Source: DASQEH01 sp963765725
GTDB taxonomy: Bacteria > Actinomycetota > Actinomycetes > Propionibacteriales > Nocardioidaceae
Assembly: GCA_963765725.1 (NCBI GenBank)
Contig: CAVXXI010000003.1
Span: 310,001-374,000 of the forward strand
Length of the DNA stretch: 64,000 nt
Reading direction: 5' to 3'
Part shown: one piece after another, positions 8,935 to 16,807 of the stretch
Layout of the letters: each line of letters starts with the position of its first letter
Position numbering within the stretch: position 1 is the first letter of the stretch
Position numbers and translations under genes: made by a program
The notes under the pieces: model-generated
Database searches by the model: none
The model's input: the letters and a program-made list of their open reading frames with translations, nothing else
Told to the model about the DNA's origin: nothing

Positions 8935-9506
8935 TGGTCGCCACCGCGCTCGCTCCGGCAGCAGTCGACGTGTCCGCCGCGCAGAAGGCGGTGCGCGACC
9001 TCCTGACGGCGCTCGGCCAGCCCATCGACGACGACACCGAGGACACTCCCCGACGGGTGGCCGCCGCCTTCAACGAGATGCTGACCGCTCCGCCGTTCGA
9101 GCTCACCACGTTCGCCAACGACGAGCACTACGACGAGCTGGTCGTGGTCCGCGACATCCCGGTGCAGTCCCTGTGCGCCCATCACCTGCTTCCTTTCATC
9201 GGGGTGGCGCATGTGGCCTACCTGCCCGCCGAGCGCATCGTCGGCCTGTCGAAGCTGGCGCGGGCCGTCGGCATGTGGTCACGGGGGTTGCAGGTGCAGG
9301 AGCGGCTCAGCAGCCAGATCGCCGGGTGGCTCGACGAGCGGCTCCGCCCGAGAGGCGTCGGCGTCGTGATCGAGGCGGAGCACCTGTGCATGACGCTTCG
9401 GGGAGTCCAGGCGCACGGCGCCCGGACGGTCACCTCCACCCTGCGAGGCCAGGTGCGCGACGACCCGAGCACGCGAGCAGAGTTCTTGGGGTTGGCCCGC
9501 CGCTAG
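8934..9506 (+). CDS. folE: GTP cyclohydrolase I
   Basis: The 190-aa protein is type I GTP cyclohydrolase, which converts GTP to 7,8-dihydroneopterin triphosphate at the entry of folate and pterin synthesis. Visible are the zinc-site segment SLCAHHLLPFIGVAHVAYLP, the LSKLARAVGMWSRGLQVQERL segment and EAEHLCMTLRGVQAHGA with the second zinc Cys. It overlaps the reductase stop by one base, so it is co-transcribed. Most actinobacteria keep folE with ftsH/folP/folB; this isolated pairing with a reductase may mark a second copy with its own regulation. The ORF ends in a CTAG shared with the convergent MFS gene stop. GTG 8931 is an alternative start. Confidence 0.93.
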   Translation: MVATALAPAAVDVSAAQKAVRDLLTALGQPIDDDTEDTPRRVAAAFNEMLTAPPFELTTFANDEHYDELVVVRDIPVQSLCAHHLLPFIGVAHVAYLPAERIVGLSKLARAVGMWSRGLQVQERLSSQIAGWLDERLRPRGVGVVIEAEHLCMTLRGVQAHGARTVTSTLRGQVRDDPSTRAEFLGLARR

Positions 9507-10723
9507 ACGTCCACGGACTGCTCGGCCTCCACGGTGCGTGCTGAGGTATCGGCGCCGCGGAGGGCCACGACCAGGTAGCCGGCGGCAAGCAGGAGCACGG
9601 CTGCGCAGATCCAGTAGATGCTCCGGTAGCTGATCAGGCTCACCAGCAACGCGCCGAGCGCGATCGAGAGCGCCTGCGGCATGCCCAGGACCACGTCGGA
9701 GGCCGTTGACACCCGACCCATCAGATGGCCGGGTGTACGGCGCTGAAGCATGGTGTTGAGCGCCACGATGAACACGGGAAGCGCGAAGCCGAGGACGACG
9801 ACTCCGGCGAAGACCACGCTCAGCAGCGGCGAGACGGCACAGATGGCGAGGCCGAGAGCGAGCGCTGCGAGGCTCAGGGCCACGGCGTTGCCCTCGCCGA
9901 TCCGCCTGATGAGCCGTGAGGAGCTGAGGCCTCCCGCGATCGCGCCGACCCCCTGGACGGACACGATCACTCCGACGAAGCTCGCCGGGCGACCGAACGC
10001 GTCGACCATGGCGAAGATTGCCGACTCCATGAAGCCGATCACGAGCAGTGCGGTACCGGTCGCGAGCACGGTCGGGCGCAGGATCGAGTCGTGGAAGAGG
10101 TGGGAGACCCCTGCAGTGACCTCGTTCTTCCAGCTCCCCGCCGCACGCGCCGGCGCGGTCTCGGCGACGGCGAGCACCGCTACGGTCAGGGCCGCCAGGA
10201 GGAAGGACACGGCATCGATGACGGCCACGCCGGCACCGCCGATGACCGTGTACAGACCGGCGCCGATCAGCGGGCCGACGAGTCGCAGCGCCTCACGGCT
10301 CGTGGACAGCGTCGCATTGGCATCGACGAGGAACTCGTCGGGCACCATCTGCTTCAGCAACCCGTTCAACGCAGCCGGCAAGGTGACGAACGACACCCCG
10401 TAGAGCAACGCCACCGCGTACACGATCCAGACGTCTGCCCGGGTGTGCACGGACAACAGGGGCAGCACCGCGAGCGCCGAAGCGACGTTTCCCCAGATCA
10501 GCACCGTGCGGCGTTTGAGCCGGTCGACCACCAACCCGAACACCGGGGCCACGAGGGAGGGCAGCGCCAGCCAGAAGAACGTGGCACCAGCGGCGCCGCT
10601 GGAGCCGGTCAGGTCCTTCACCCACACGGCCAGCACGATCAGCATCAGCGAGTCCCCGACCATGCTGGTGAGCAGTCCGGCGTACAGCAGCGGGAATCCG
10701 CGGTGCCGGAACGCACTCAGCAT
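9503..10723 (-). CDS. MFS transporter (putative drug efflux)
   Basis: The 406-aa protein has about twelve hydrophobic segments and begins MLSAFRHRGFPLLYAGLLTSMVGDSLMLIV, typical of the MFS family of macrolide-type efflux proteins (MefA-like). A characteristic loop FGLVVDRLKRRTVLIWGN follows segment 2. The start at 10723 overlaps the ArsR gene end by 7 bases, so ArsR and MFS form a two-gene operon in which ArsR probably controls efflux. The open frame extends upstream but only as a shadow of the ArsR gene. The substrate is unknown. Confidence 0.85.
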   Translation of the reverse strand: MLSAFRHRGFPLLYAGLLTSMVGDSLMLIVLAVWVKDLTGSSGAAGATFFWLALPSLVAPVFGLVVDRLKRRTVLIWGNVASALAVLPLLSVHTRADVWIVYAVALLYGVSFVTLPAALNGLLKQMVPDEFLVDANATLSTSREALRLVGPLIGAGLYTVIGGAGVAVIDAVSFLLAALTVAVLAVAETAPARAAGSWKNEVTAGVSHLFHDSILRPTVLATGTALLVIGFMESAIFAMVDAFGRPASFVGVIVSVQGVGAIAGGLSSSRLIRRIGEGNAVALSLAALALGLAICAVSPLLSVVFAGVVVLGFALPVFIVALNTMLQRRTPGHLMGRVSTASDVVLGMPQALSIALGALLVSLISYRSIYWICAAVLLLAAGYLVVALRGADTSARTVEAEQSVDV

Positions 10724-11295
10724 GTCGGGTCTTCCGGCTCCGGGCGCGCCGGGACCACCCAGCTCATCGTCGCCACGAGGCGGGCGTCGGCGGGTCGCGC
10801 GCCGGGGTCGGAGAGCCTCCCCGCGTACGGCTCGGCCAGGGCGGCGATGCGCTCGCCGAGCTCTCGCGCTTCGGCTGCCGTCAGCCACAGCCTCGCCGAG
10901 GTCAGCCGAGTAGCGTCGCGCCATTCCTGTGGGCGCGCCGAGTGCTCGGCGAGGGCCATGCGGAGCAGGTGGAGGTCACGCTCGAGTGCCACGTCGCGCA
11001 GTGCCGCGGACGACGCGGAGTCCTCGGCGTCGTCGCCCCATGACAAGGACTCGGCCACGATGCGCCACGGCCGAGCGCGTCCGGGACCTGTCGCGTTCTG
11101 TCGAACGAAGCCGTGCTCGCCGAGCTTGCGCAGGTGCCATGAGATGTTGGACGGGGACTCACCGAGCGAGCGACCAGCCTGGCTCGCCGTCATCGCGCCG
11201 TTCACGAGCAGGAGCTCCAGCAGGTCGAGCCGGAGCGGATGGGCCAGCGCGGCCATGTCGCGGGGATCGGTGACCCTGCGGCGGTTGAGCACCAT
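10717..11295 (-). CDS. ArsR-family winged-helix regulator
   Basis: The 192-aa protein has a clear ArsR-type winged helix in its first third (MAALAHPLRLDLLELLLVNG, then SPSNISWHLRKLGEHGFV) and an alpha-helical C-terminal part with no metal-type cysteine cluster. It is coupled to the downstream MFS gene and likely represses it until an inducer binds. A 14-base palindrome at 11301-11314 lies 5 bases upstream of the start codon, which would place the operator over the promoter or a leaderless transcript start. The parB gene ends 26 bases upstream on the same strand. Confidence 0.85.
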   Translation of the reverse strand: MVLNRRRVTDPRDMAALAHPLRLDLLELLLVNGAMTASQAGRSLGESPSNISWHLRKLGEHGFVRQNATGPGRARPWRIVAESLSWGDDAEDSASSAALRDVALERDLHLLRMALAEHSARPQEWRDATRLTSARLWLTAAEARELGERIAALAEPYAGRLSDPGARPADARLVATMSWVVPARPEPEDPTC

Positions 11296-11300
11296 CCATT

Positions 11301-11314
11301 GAAACTAGTGTTTC
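11301..11314. promoter_or_regulatory. Palindrome GAAACTAGTGTTTC, candidate ArsR operator
   Basis: 5-bp arms GAAAC/GTTTC flank TAGT between the parB end and the ArsR start codon. The site ends 5 bases from that ATG. It is the only obvious inverted repeat in this 26-base gap, so autoregulation of the ArsR-MFS pair is likely but unproven. Confidence 0.4.
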
Positions 11315-11321
11315 GAAAGAG

Positions 11322-12269
11322 TCATTGCAATAGCTGTGGATCGATCGCCGCGATGATCCGTCGCAGGTCGTCAGTGGTCGCGAAGTCGATAGTGAGCCGC
11401 CCACGGCGTGCGCCCACGGCGATGGTGCAACGCGTCTCGAGCCGCTCGGCGAGCCGGTCAGCAATGTGCGCGACGTCGTCGGGCACCTCCCGCGTCCGGG
11501 AGGTCCGCGCGGCGGCGACCGGGGTGTCTCCCACCGCCACGAGCTCCTCGAGCGCGCGCACGGAGATTCCCTCCGCCACCACCCGCCCGGCCAGCCGTTC
11601 CTGCGTGTTTGCGTCGTCCACTGCCAGCAGCGCCCGCGCGTGTCCGGCCGAGAGCACTCCGGCCGCGACTCGTCGTTGGACCGCTGGGGGGAGCCGTAGC
11701 AGCCGGATCGTGTTGGAGATCTGCGGGCGGGATCGTCCGAGCCGTGAGGCGAGGACGTCGTGCGTGCACTCGAAGTCGTCGAGCAGCTGCTGGTATGCAG
11801 CGGCTTCTTCCAGCGGGTTCAGCGAGGCCCGATGCAAGTTCTCGAGCAGCGCGTCGCGCAGCAGGGCGTCGTCGGGCGTGTGGCGGATGATCGCAGGGAT
11901 GCGGGCCATGCCGGCACGCCGTGCGGCCCGCCAGCGACGCTCACCCATCACGAGCTCGTACGTGTCGTCCCCGAGGCGGCGTACGACGACCGGTTGCAGC
12001 AGCCCGACCTCCGCGATGGACAGCGCGAGCTCACCGAGCTGCTCCTCGTCGAACTCCGCCCGGGGCTGCCGCGGGTTGGGGGTTATGGCCTCGATCGGCA
12101 GCTCGCCGAAGTATGCAGCGGGCCCGCCTCCCGCGTCCTCGGCACCGACCTGATGCGCTTCCTCGGCGGTGGATCGGGCTCGCGGGAGGTCGACGGAGGG
12201 CACCGGGGCCGCTGTGGTGGGGATCAGCGCCTCGAGGCCGCGACCGAGTCCACGTGGCGTCGCGCTCAT
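11322..12269 (-). CDS. parB: Chromosome partitioning protein ParB
   Basis: The 315-aa ParB starts MSATPRGLGRGLEALIP, the N-terminal region that stimulates the ParA ATPase. Then come the CTP-binding/ParB-N domain (ITPNPRQPRAEFDEEQLGEL, VMGERRWRAARRAGM), the helix-turn-helix (LASRLGRSRPQISNTIRLL) and a C-terminal dimerisation domain. It loads on parS sites, two of which lie 0.9 and 1.7 kb upstream inside parA and rsmG, and spreads to form the segregation complex. The start overlaps the parA stop as ATGA. Confidence 0.96.
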   Translation of the reverse strand: MSATPRGLGRGLEALIPTTAAPVPSVDLPRARSTAEEAHQVGAEDAGGGPAAYFGELPIEAITPNPRQPRAEFDEEQLGELALSIAEVGLLQPVVVRRLGDDTYELVMGERRWRAARRAGMARIPAIIRHTPDDALLRDALLENLHRASLNPLEEAAAYQQLLDDFECTHDVLASRLGRSRPQISNTIRLLRLPPAVQRRVAAGVLSAGHARALLAVDDANTQERLAGRVVAEGISVRALEELVAVGDTPVAAARTSRTREVPDDVAHIADRLAERLETRCTIAVGARRGRLTIDFATTDDLRRIIAAIDPQLLQ

Positions 12270-13312
12270 CGCTGTGCCTCTCGTTCAGGTTGGCGGGCGA
12301 GCTCAGCCGCGGCTTCCACGTAGCACAGCGAGCCGACCGACATGGGGTCGTAGGTCACCACGGTCTGCCCGTGGCTGGGCGCCTCGGAGATCCGCACCGA
12401 GCGCGGTATCGCGGTGCTCAGCACCAGGTCGGAGAAGTGAGCCCGCACCTCGTCGGCCACCCCCTGTGCGAGGCGGGTCCGAGCGTCGTACATCGTCAAG
12501 ACGATCGCGCCGACGCGCAGCCCGGGGTTGAGGTGCTCCTGGATCGAGCCCAGTGTGCGCAGGAGCTGACCGAGCCCCTCCATGGCGTAGTACTCGCACT
12601 GGATCGGGATCAGGACCTCGTCGGCCGCGGTCAGCGCATTCACGGTCAGCAGGCCGAGCGAGGGCGGGCAGTCGATGAACACGTAGTCGAAGCGCTCGCT
12701 CCCCGCCGCCGACTCGTCGAGATAGGTGGTGAGGGCGCGGCGCAGCCGCGTCTCGCGGGCGACGAGCGACACCAGCTCGATCTCCGCACCGGCCAGGCTG
12801 ATCGTCGCCGGGACGACGAACACGCCTGGCAGGTCCTTGCACTCGACGACCACGGACGAGACCGTCGCGCCGCCGATGAGCACGTCGTAGATGCCGGGCG
12901 TGCCTTCGGCGTGGTCGATCGACAGCGCCGTCGACGCGTTCCCTTGGGGATCCAGATCCACCACCAGAACGCGCATCCCAAGCTGTGCCAACGCGGCCGC
13001 CAGGTTGACGGCGGTAGTTGTTTTCCCGACGCCGCCCTTCTGGTTGGCGACGACGAGCACCCTGGTGGTGCGCGGCGGTTCGAGCGCGTCGCGTGTCGGC
13101 GACAGAGGGACCTCTGCCGTTGGTCCAGTCTCGGGACGGTCCGGCCGCGCCGCGACACCGCCGTCAGCGTCGCCATCGTGCGACCGTGCCGCCCGCCAGG
13201 CGGCGACCCGCTCCTCTGTTTCACGTGAAACCGCCGGCCAGCCGAGCCCCGTCACCGGTCCTGGCACGGAACCGGGCCAACCGAGTGCGGTGAGCGTCGA
13301 GTCCTGCGTCAC
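12266..13312 (-). CDS. parA: Chromosome partitioning ATPase ParA
   Basis: The 348-aa Walker-type ATPase has a deviant Walker A RVLVVANQKGGVGKTTTAVN, DLDPQGNAST, and FIDCPPSLGLLTVNAL, placing it in the ParA/Soj family. It acts with ParB to move newly replicated origins. An N-terminal extension of about 80 residues precedes the ATPase domain and contains AVSRETEE, encoded by a parS site. I chose GTG 13312, which overlaps the rsmG stop as GTGA; the open frame upstream is a shadow of rsmG. It is translationally coupled to parB. Confidence 0.95.
   Translation of the reverse strand: MTQDSTLTALGWPGSVPGPVTGLGWPAVSRETEERVAAWRAARSHDGDADGGVAARPDRPETGPTAEVPLSPTRDALEPPRTTRVLVVANQKGGVGKTTTAVNLAAALAQLGMRVLVVDLDPQGNASTALSIDHAEGTPGIYDVLIGGATVSSVVVECKDLPGVFVVPATISLAGAEIELVSLVARETRLRRALTTYLDESAAGSERFDYVFIDCPPSLGLLTVNALTAADEVLIPIQCEYYAMEGLGQLLRTLGSIQEHLNPGLRVGAIVLTMYDARTRLAQGVADEVRAHFSDLVLSTAIPRSVRISEAPSHGQTVVTYDPMSVGSLCYVEAAAELARQPEREAQR
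13218..13231. promoter_or_regulatory. parS site (ParB-binding), inside parA
   Basis: Perfect 14-base palindrome GTTTCACGTGAAAC, the actinobacterial and general parS core, with TG before and C after it. It lies within the 5' part of parA, 3.6 kb from dnaA, in the expected origin-proximal position. On the coding strand it specifies VSRET. Confidence 0.95.
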
Positions 13313-13980
13313 GACCCGCCTTTCTGCGTCTGCGTCGGTGCCTGCGACAGTATCCGAACCACCGTCGTCGCAGGCTCCACGACACCGGCTCCGCACATCA
13401 GGATCGAGGCCCGTCCGGCGTGTAGCCGCGCCAGCACCGCAGCAGACTGCTCGAGCTCGGCGGACGCTGAGCTGCCCTTGATCGCCAGCAGCTCGCCACC
13501 GGGCATGCACAGTGGCAGCCCCCACCCTGCGAGCCGATCGAGCGGGGCGACGGCTCGCGCCACGACGACATCGAAGGCCACCCGGCCGCGCAGCTCCTCG
13601 GCGCGGGCGCGGACCACCCTGACGTTGGACAGCTCGAGGTCCGCGGTGACCTCCTCGAGGAAACGGGTCCGCCGCAGCAGCGGCTCGATCAGCGTCACCG
13701 ACAGGTCCGGCCGGGCCACCGCCAGCACGACGCCGGGCAGGCCGGCGCCCGAGCCGAGATCGGCCACCGAACGGCCCTGTGCGATCAAGCTCTGGACGAC
13801 GACGCAGTTCAGGATGTGCCGCGTCCACAGCCGCGGGAGTTCCCGCGGCCCGATCAGCCCTCGGCGAACACCTTCCGTGGCCAACAACTCGGCGAAGCGC
13901 TGGATCTGTGCGCTGCCGGCGCCGAACCAGTCGGTGACGAGCCTGTCGTCCGGACGCTCGGTTTCACGTGAAACCGGCAT
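13309..13980 (-). CDS. rsmG: 16S rRNA (guanine527-N7)-methyltransferase RsmG
   Basis: The 223-aa protein methylates G527 (E. coli numbering) in the 16S 530 loop using S-adenosylmethionine; loss of RsmG gives low-level streptomycin resistance in several bacteria. Motifs: RLWTRHILNCVVVQSLI, SAM-binding VADLGSGAGLPGVVLAV, and VVARAVAPLDRLAGW. The N-terminal PVSRETERP is encoded by a parS site. It is preceded by jag 13 bases upstream and followed by an overlapping parA. Length is normal. Confidence 0.95.
   Translation of the reverse strand: MPVSRETERPDDRLVTDWFGAGSAQIQRFAELLATEGVRRGLIGPRELPRLWTRHILNCVVVQSLIAQGRSVADLGSGAGLPGVVLAVARPDLSVTLIEPLLRRTRFLEEVTADLELSNVRVVRARAEELRGRVAFDVVVARAVAPLDRLAGWGLPLCMPGGELLAIKGSSASAELEQSAAVLARLHAGRASILMCGAGVVEPATTVVRILSQAPTQTQKGGS
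13961..13974. promoter_or_regulatory. parS site (ParB-binding), inside rsmG 5' end
   Basis: Second perfect copy of the GTTTCACGTGAAAC palindrome, 730 bases from the first and only 6 bases from the rsmG start codon. It too encodes VSRET on the coding strand. Confidence 0.95.
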
Positions 13981-13993
13981 GGGCGCGTGCCGG

Positions 13994-14578
13994 TCAGGAT
14001 GCGGGGAGGATGACCACGCACCGCGACGGCTCGACGCCTTCGGACTCGCTCTTCAAGCCCGCGTCGCCGACGGCGTCGTGGACGACCTTGCGCTCGAATG
14101 GTGTCATCGGAGCCAGCTTGACGGCTTCACCGGTCGACCGCACGTCGTCGATTGCCTCGTGGGCGAGGATCACGAGATTCTTGCGGAGATCTGCCCGGTA
14201 GCCACCGACGTCGAGCATGAGCCGGGACCGCTCGCCAGTCTCGCGGTAGACCGCAAGCCGGGTCAGCTCCTGAAGAGCGTCGAGCACTCCTCCGCCGTCC
14301 CCGACGAGCACGTCGAGCTTGGCGCCCACGATCGAGACTGCGGCTCTGTCTCCTTCGACGTCCATGTCGATGTCACCGTCGAGGTCGGCGATGTCGAGCA
14401 GTTCCTCGAGGTAGTCCGCCGCGATGTCGCCCTCCGCCTCCAGCTGGCTCACCCTGTCGATCACGCGCGGCGAGCTCTCGCCGTCACTCTCGGCGGCGGT
14501 CTCGGCCGCGCCGCCCTCCTCGATCTCGGGCTCAGCGTCCGCGTCGGGGCCGTCGGCTGGCATCGGTGCTTCAGTCAT
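13994..14578 (-). CDS. jag: Jag/KhpB-like RNA-binding R3H protein
   Basis: The 194-aa protein has an acidic, low-complexity N-terminal third, a KH-like middle (VSIVGAKLDVLVGDGGGVLDALQELTRL) and a C-terminal R3H domain (APMTPFERKVVHDAV with the Arg-x3-His signature, ending CVVILP). Jag/KhpB acts as an RNA-binding partner in cell-envelope control in Gram-positives; a specific role here is inferred from the family and from its fixed place between yidC and rsmG. ATG 14578 follows the yidC stop by 45 bases. Confidence 0.9.
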   Translation of the reverse strand: MTEAPMPADGPDADAEPEIEEGGAAETAAESDGESSPRVIDRVSQLEAEGDIAADYLEELLDIADLDGDIDMDVEGDRAAVSIVGAKLDVLVGDGGGVLDALQELTRLAVYRETGERSRLMLDVGGYRADLRKNLVILAHEAIDDVRSTGEAVKLAPMTPFERKVVHDAVGDAGLKSESEGVEPSRCVVILPAS

Positions 14579-14623
14579 CGGTCGGTTCTCCGTCTCGGAT
14601 CGAGTGCGCGGCGACGCGCGGCG

Positions 14624-15595
14624 TCAGGTGGCGTCGGGTTTCGGCTTGGGTTTCGGCTTCTGCCTGCGCTGGTCGCGGGTCTTCTTCTTGGGCTGGGCCC
14701 GAGGTGGCTGCCTCGGCGCCTCGGGAGGAGGCGCGGTGACGACCGTGCTGCCTCCGGGTTCCGTCGCTTCGTGCTTCTTGAGGTCGCGCAGCCGTTTGGC
14801 CTCGAACGCGGGTGTCCCCGGTGTCGGGTTGTTGCGGATCACGTAGAACTGCTGGCACATCGTCCACAGGTTCGACGTCGACCAGTAGAGCAGCACCCCG
14901 ATGGGGAAGGCGATCCCGCCGACGGCGAAGACGACCGGGAGGACGTACAGCAGGATCTTCTGCTGCTGCGCGTACTGCCCGGTCAGCGCCGACTCGGGCA
15001 TGTTCTTGCGCATCAGCTGACGCTGGGTCGTGAACGTGGTGATCGTCATCAACACGACCAGCGCGGCGGTGAGTATCTGGGTCCCCACCGAGTCGGCGTG
15101 GGTGAACGAGTCGGAGATCTTGGCGATGCCGAAGATGGTCCCGTCTCGCAATGACGTCACATCGGAGGTATGGAAGAAGCCGACCGGATCGGCGTGGGTC
15201 GCCTTGTTGAGCGTGCGGAACAGCGCCAGGAAGATCGGCATCTGCAGCAGGAGCGGCAGGCAGGACGCGAGCGGGTTGGTACCCGTCTCCTTGTACAGCT
15301 TCATCGTCTCTTGCGTCAGCCGCTCGCGGTCGTGGCCGTACTTCTTCTGCAGCTCTTTGACCTTCGGCTGCAGCAGCTGCATGTTGCGGCTGTTCTTGAT
15401 CTGCTTGACGAACAGGGGGATCAGCAGCGTCCGGATGAGCACCGTCAGCCCGATGATCGCCAACGCCCACGAGATGCCCGCCGAGAAGTGCAGCACCTGG
15501 TGGAAGAACTTGTGGAAGACCAGCATGATGCCGGTCGTCAGGAAGTACAGCGGCTTCATGATGGCGCTGCCGATGGCCGTCAGGTAGCTGAACAC
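14624..15595 (-). CDS. yidC: Membrane protein insertase YidC/Oxa1
   Basis: The 323-aa insertase lacks the large periplasmic domain of Gram-negative YidC, as expected for Gram-positives. The hydrophobic core runs from ISWALAIIGLTVLIRTLLIP (holding the conserved groove Arg), through the cytoplasmic hairpin QPKVKELQKKYGHDRERLTQ and GCLPLLLQMP-type helix (here SCLPLLLQMPIFLALFRTL), to the final segments near FPIGVLLYWSTSNLWTM. The C-terminal tail is strongly basic (repeats of KPKPKP), which in this family helps contact ribosomes. GTG 15595 directly follows the yidD stop (TGAGTG). Confidence 0.95.
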   Translation of the reverse strand: MFSYLTAIGSAIMKPLYFLTTGIMLVFHKFFHQVLHFSAGISWALAIIGLTVLIRTLLIPLFVKQIKNSRNMQLLQPKVKELQKKYGHDRERLTQETMKLYKETGTNPLASCLPLLLQMPIFLALFRTLNKATHADPVGFFHTSDVTSLRDGTIFGIAKISDSFTHADSVGTQILTAALVVLMTITTFTTQRQLMRKNMPESALTGQYAQQQKILLYVLPVVFAVGGIAFPIGVLLYWSTSNLWTMCQQFYVIRNNPTPGTPAFEAKRLRDLKKHEATEPGGSTVVTAPPPEAPRQPPRAQPKKKTRDQRRQKPKPKPKPDAT

Positions 15596-15856
15596 TCAGT
15601 GCCCCCTGCTCGCGTCGGCGGGCGCTCGACGCAGCCAGCCTACGTGTGCCGGCACCGGGTCGAGGCCGCCGGCGGCCCACGGGTGGCAGCGAGCCAGCCG
15701 GCGCAGCGCGATCCAGGTGCCTTTCAAGACACCATGCCGCTGAACCGCCTCGAGCGCGTACGCCGAACACGACGGGTAGTAGCGGCAGACGTCGCCGTAG
15801 AGCGGGCTCACGAACCGCCGGTAGAGCCGGAGTAGGGCGACCACGAGATGTCTCAC
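15596..15856 (-). CDS. yidD: Membrane protein insertion efficiency factor YidD
   Basis: The 86-aa protein has the YidD signature LYRRFVSPLYGDVCRYYPSC followed by SAYALEAVQRHG and RLARCHPWAAGGLDPVP, with three conserved cysteines. It assists YidC-dependent insertion at the membrane. I chose GTG 15856, which overlaps the rnpA stop (GTGA) and gives the usual family length; the open frame continues 10 codons upstream to 15886. It lies between rnpA and yidC in the canonical order. Confidence 0.92.
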   Translation of the reverse strand: MRHLVVALLRLYRRFVSPLYGDVCRYYPSCSAYALEAVQRHGVLKGTWIALRRLARCHPWAAGGLDPVPAHVGWLRRAPADASRGH

Positions 15857-16191
15857 GGTCGCCGGCGTTCGACGGACGTCACACACCGGTCGAGATCGTC
15901 CCGGAGCGTGGCGAAGTCGGCTGCCGCGGCGGCCGGTAGCGCCCGGAGCACGACGAGATCCGAGCCCAGCCGGGGCAGTTGCGGCCGGATGGCCGCGCGC
16001 AGCCGCCGCTGGATGCGGTGCCGGACGACGGAGTTCCCGACGGCCCTGCTCACGACGACGCCGACTCGGGCCGGCGCGTCTTGCCCGGCAGTGGCCGCAT
16101 GCACGACGAGAGTACGACTCGACGCACGTCGTCCGCGTACTGCAGATCGGAACTCGTCCGAGCGGCGCATCCGGTTGATCTTGGCAAGCAC
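15853..16191 (-). CDS. rnpA: Ribonuclease P protein component
   Basis: The 112-aa basic protein begins MLAKINRMRRSDEFRSAVRG and contains VVVSRAVGNSVVRHRIQRRL, the RNR-type motif that contacts the RNase P RNA. It supports tRNA 5' maturation together with the catalytic RNA, which is not in this window. Start is GTG 16191, 13 bases after rpmH. Length matches actinobacterial RnpA. Confidence 0.95.
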   Translation of the reverse strand: MLAKINRMRRSDEFRSAVRGRRASSRTLVVHAATAGQDAPARVGVVVSRAVGNSVVRHRIQRRLRAAIRPQLPRLGSDLVVLRALPAAAAADFATLRDDLDRCVTSVERRRP

Positions 16192-16204
16192 ACGACGCCC
16201 GTCG

Positions 16205-16342
16205 TCAGGCGGCGAGACGAGTGCGGCCCTTGCGGCGCCGTCCGGCGAGGATCGCCCTGCCTGCGCGCGTGCGCATCCGCAGCCGGAACCCGTGCGTCTT
16301 GCTGCGACGGCGGTTGTTCGGTTGAAACGTACGCTTACTCAA
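16205..16342 (-). CDS. rpmH: Ribosomal protein L34
   Basis: A 45-codon gene too short to be obvious. It reads (M)SKRTFQPNNRRRSKTHGF, then RLRMRTRAGRAILAGRRRKG and RTRLAA, a near-canonical L34 of the large ribosomal subunit. The start codon is TTG at 16342, with AGTCCCC just upstream as the only weak ribosome-binding candidate. It is the first gene of the leftward rpmH-rnpA-yidD-yidC-jag-rsmG-parA-parB operon. Confidence 0.95.
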   Translation of the reverse strand: MSKRTFQPNNRRRSKTHGFRLRMRTRAGRAILAGRRRKGRTRLAA

Positions 16343-16807
16343 GGGGACTAGCTCCCATATTCACGGTGGATCGCCATGGTGGTCGCATGGTGCTCGGATA
16401 TGTGGCCTGCTGTGTGGCGGCCGTGTCAACCGCTACGAACCGGGCTGCACGCTCCGCCTGAACACGCACGACCAGTGCCGACGCCTGGCCGACTTCCCAA
16501 CGGTACGCGGCGGGTCCACGAGGGTCAAACCGGCATGCGGATGCTTGTACACAGGGCCGGACCCCAGCGCGAAGCGACACGCCGCGAAGACTCGCCGGGG
16601 AGCGAAGTTTCTTGCGCCTTGCCTGTGGAGAACGTCTTGTCCTGGCCCCGAAGTTGTTGTTAGCGTCCGGGGCCGGGCACGAAGTTCTTTCCCGCCGGTT
16701 GCAACGGCACCTCGGGCACGCTCCGTCTCAATTGTGCACAGCCTGTGGACAACCATGTGGATGCGGCTTTATGAGCGGCCGCCGGCCGGAAGGTGAGTGA
16801 CGCTTCG
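16343..16807. promoter_or_regulatory. rpmH-dnaA divergent intergenic region with DnaA-box-like 9-mers
   Basis: This 465-base gap holds the divergent promoters of rpmH and dnaA. Near dnaA are three DnaA-box-like 9-mers spaced exactly 12 bases apart: TTGTGCACA (16732), perfect TGTGGACAA (16744) and TGTGGATGC (16756). Weaker matches are TTGTACACA at 16545 and TGTGGAGAA at 16624. They could mediate dnaA autoregulation. I see no gene here. Confidence 0.65.
16744..16752 (-). promoter_or_regulatory. DnaA box, perfect consensus (TGTGGACAA)
   Basis: Exact reverse complement of TTGTCCACA, the consensus 9-mer in high-GC actinobacteria, located 55 bases before the dnaA start codon. It is flanked at 12-base steps by two degenerate boxes. 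Confidence 0.75.

Noticed and set aside
12266..13828. 520-codon version of ParA extending into rsmG
   Set aside because: The extra part is a shadow of rsmG; GTG 13312 overlaps the rsmG stop as usual in this operon.
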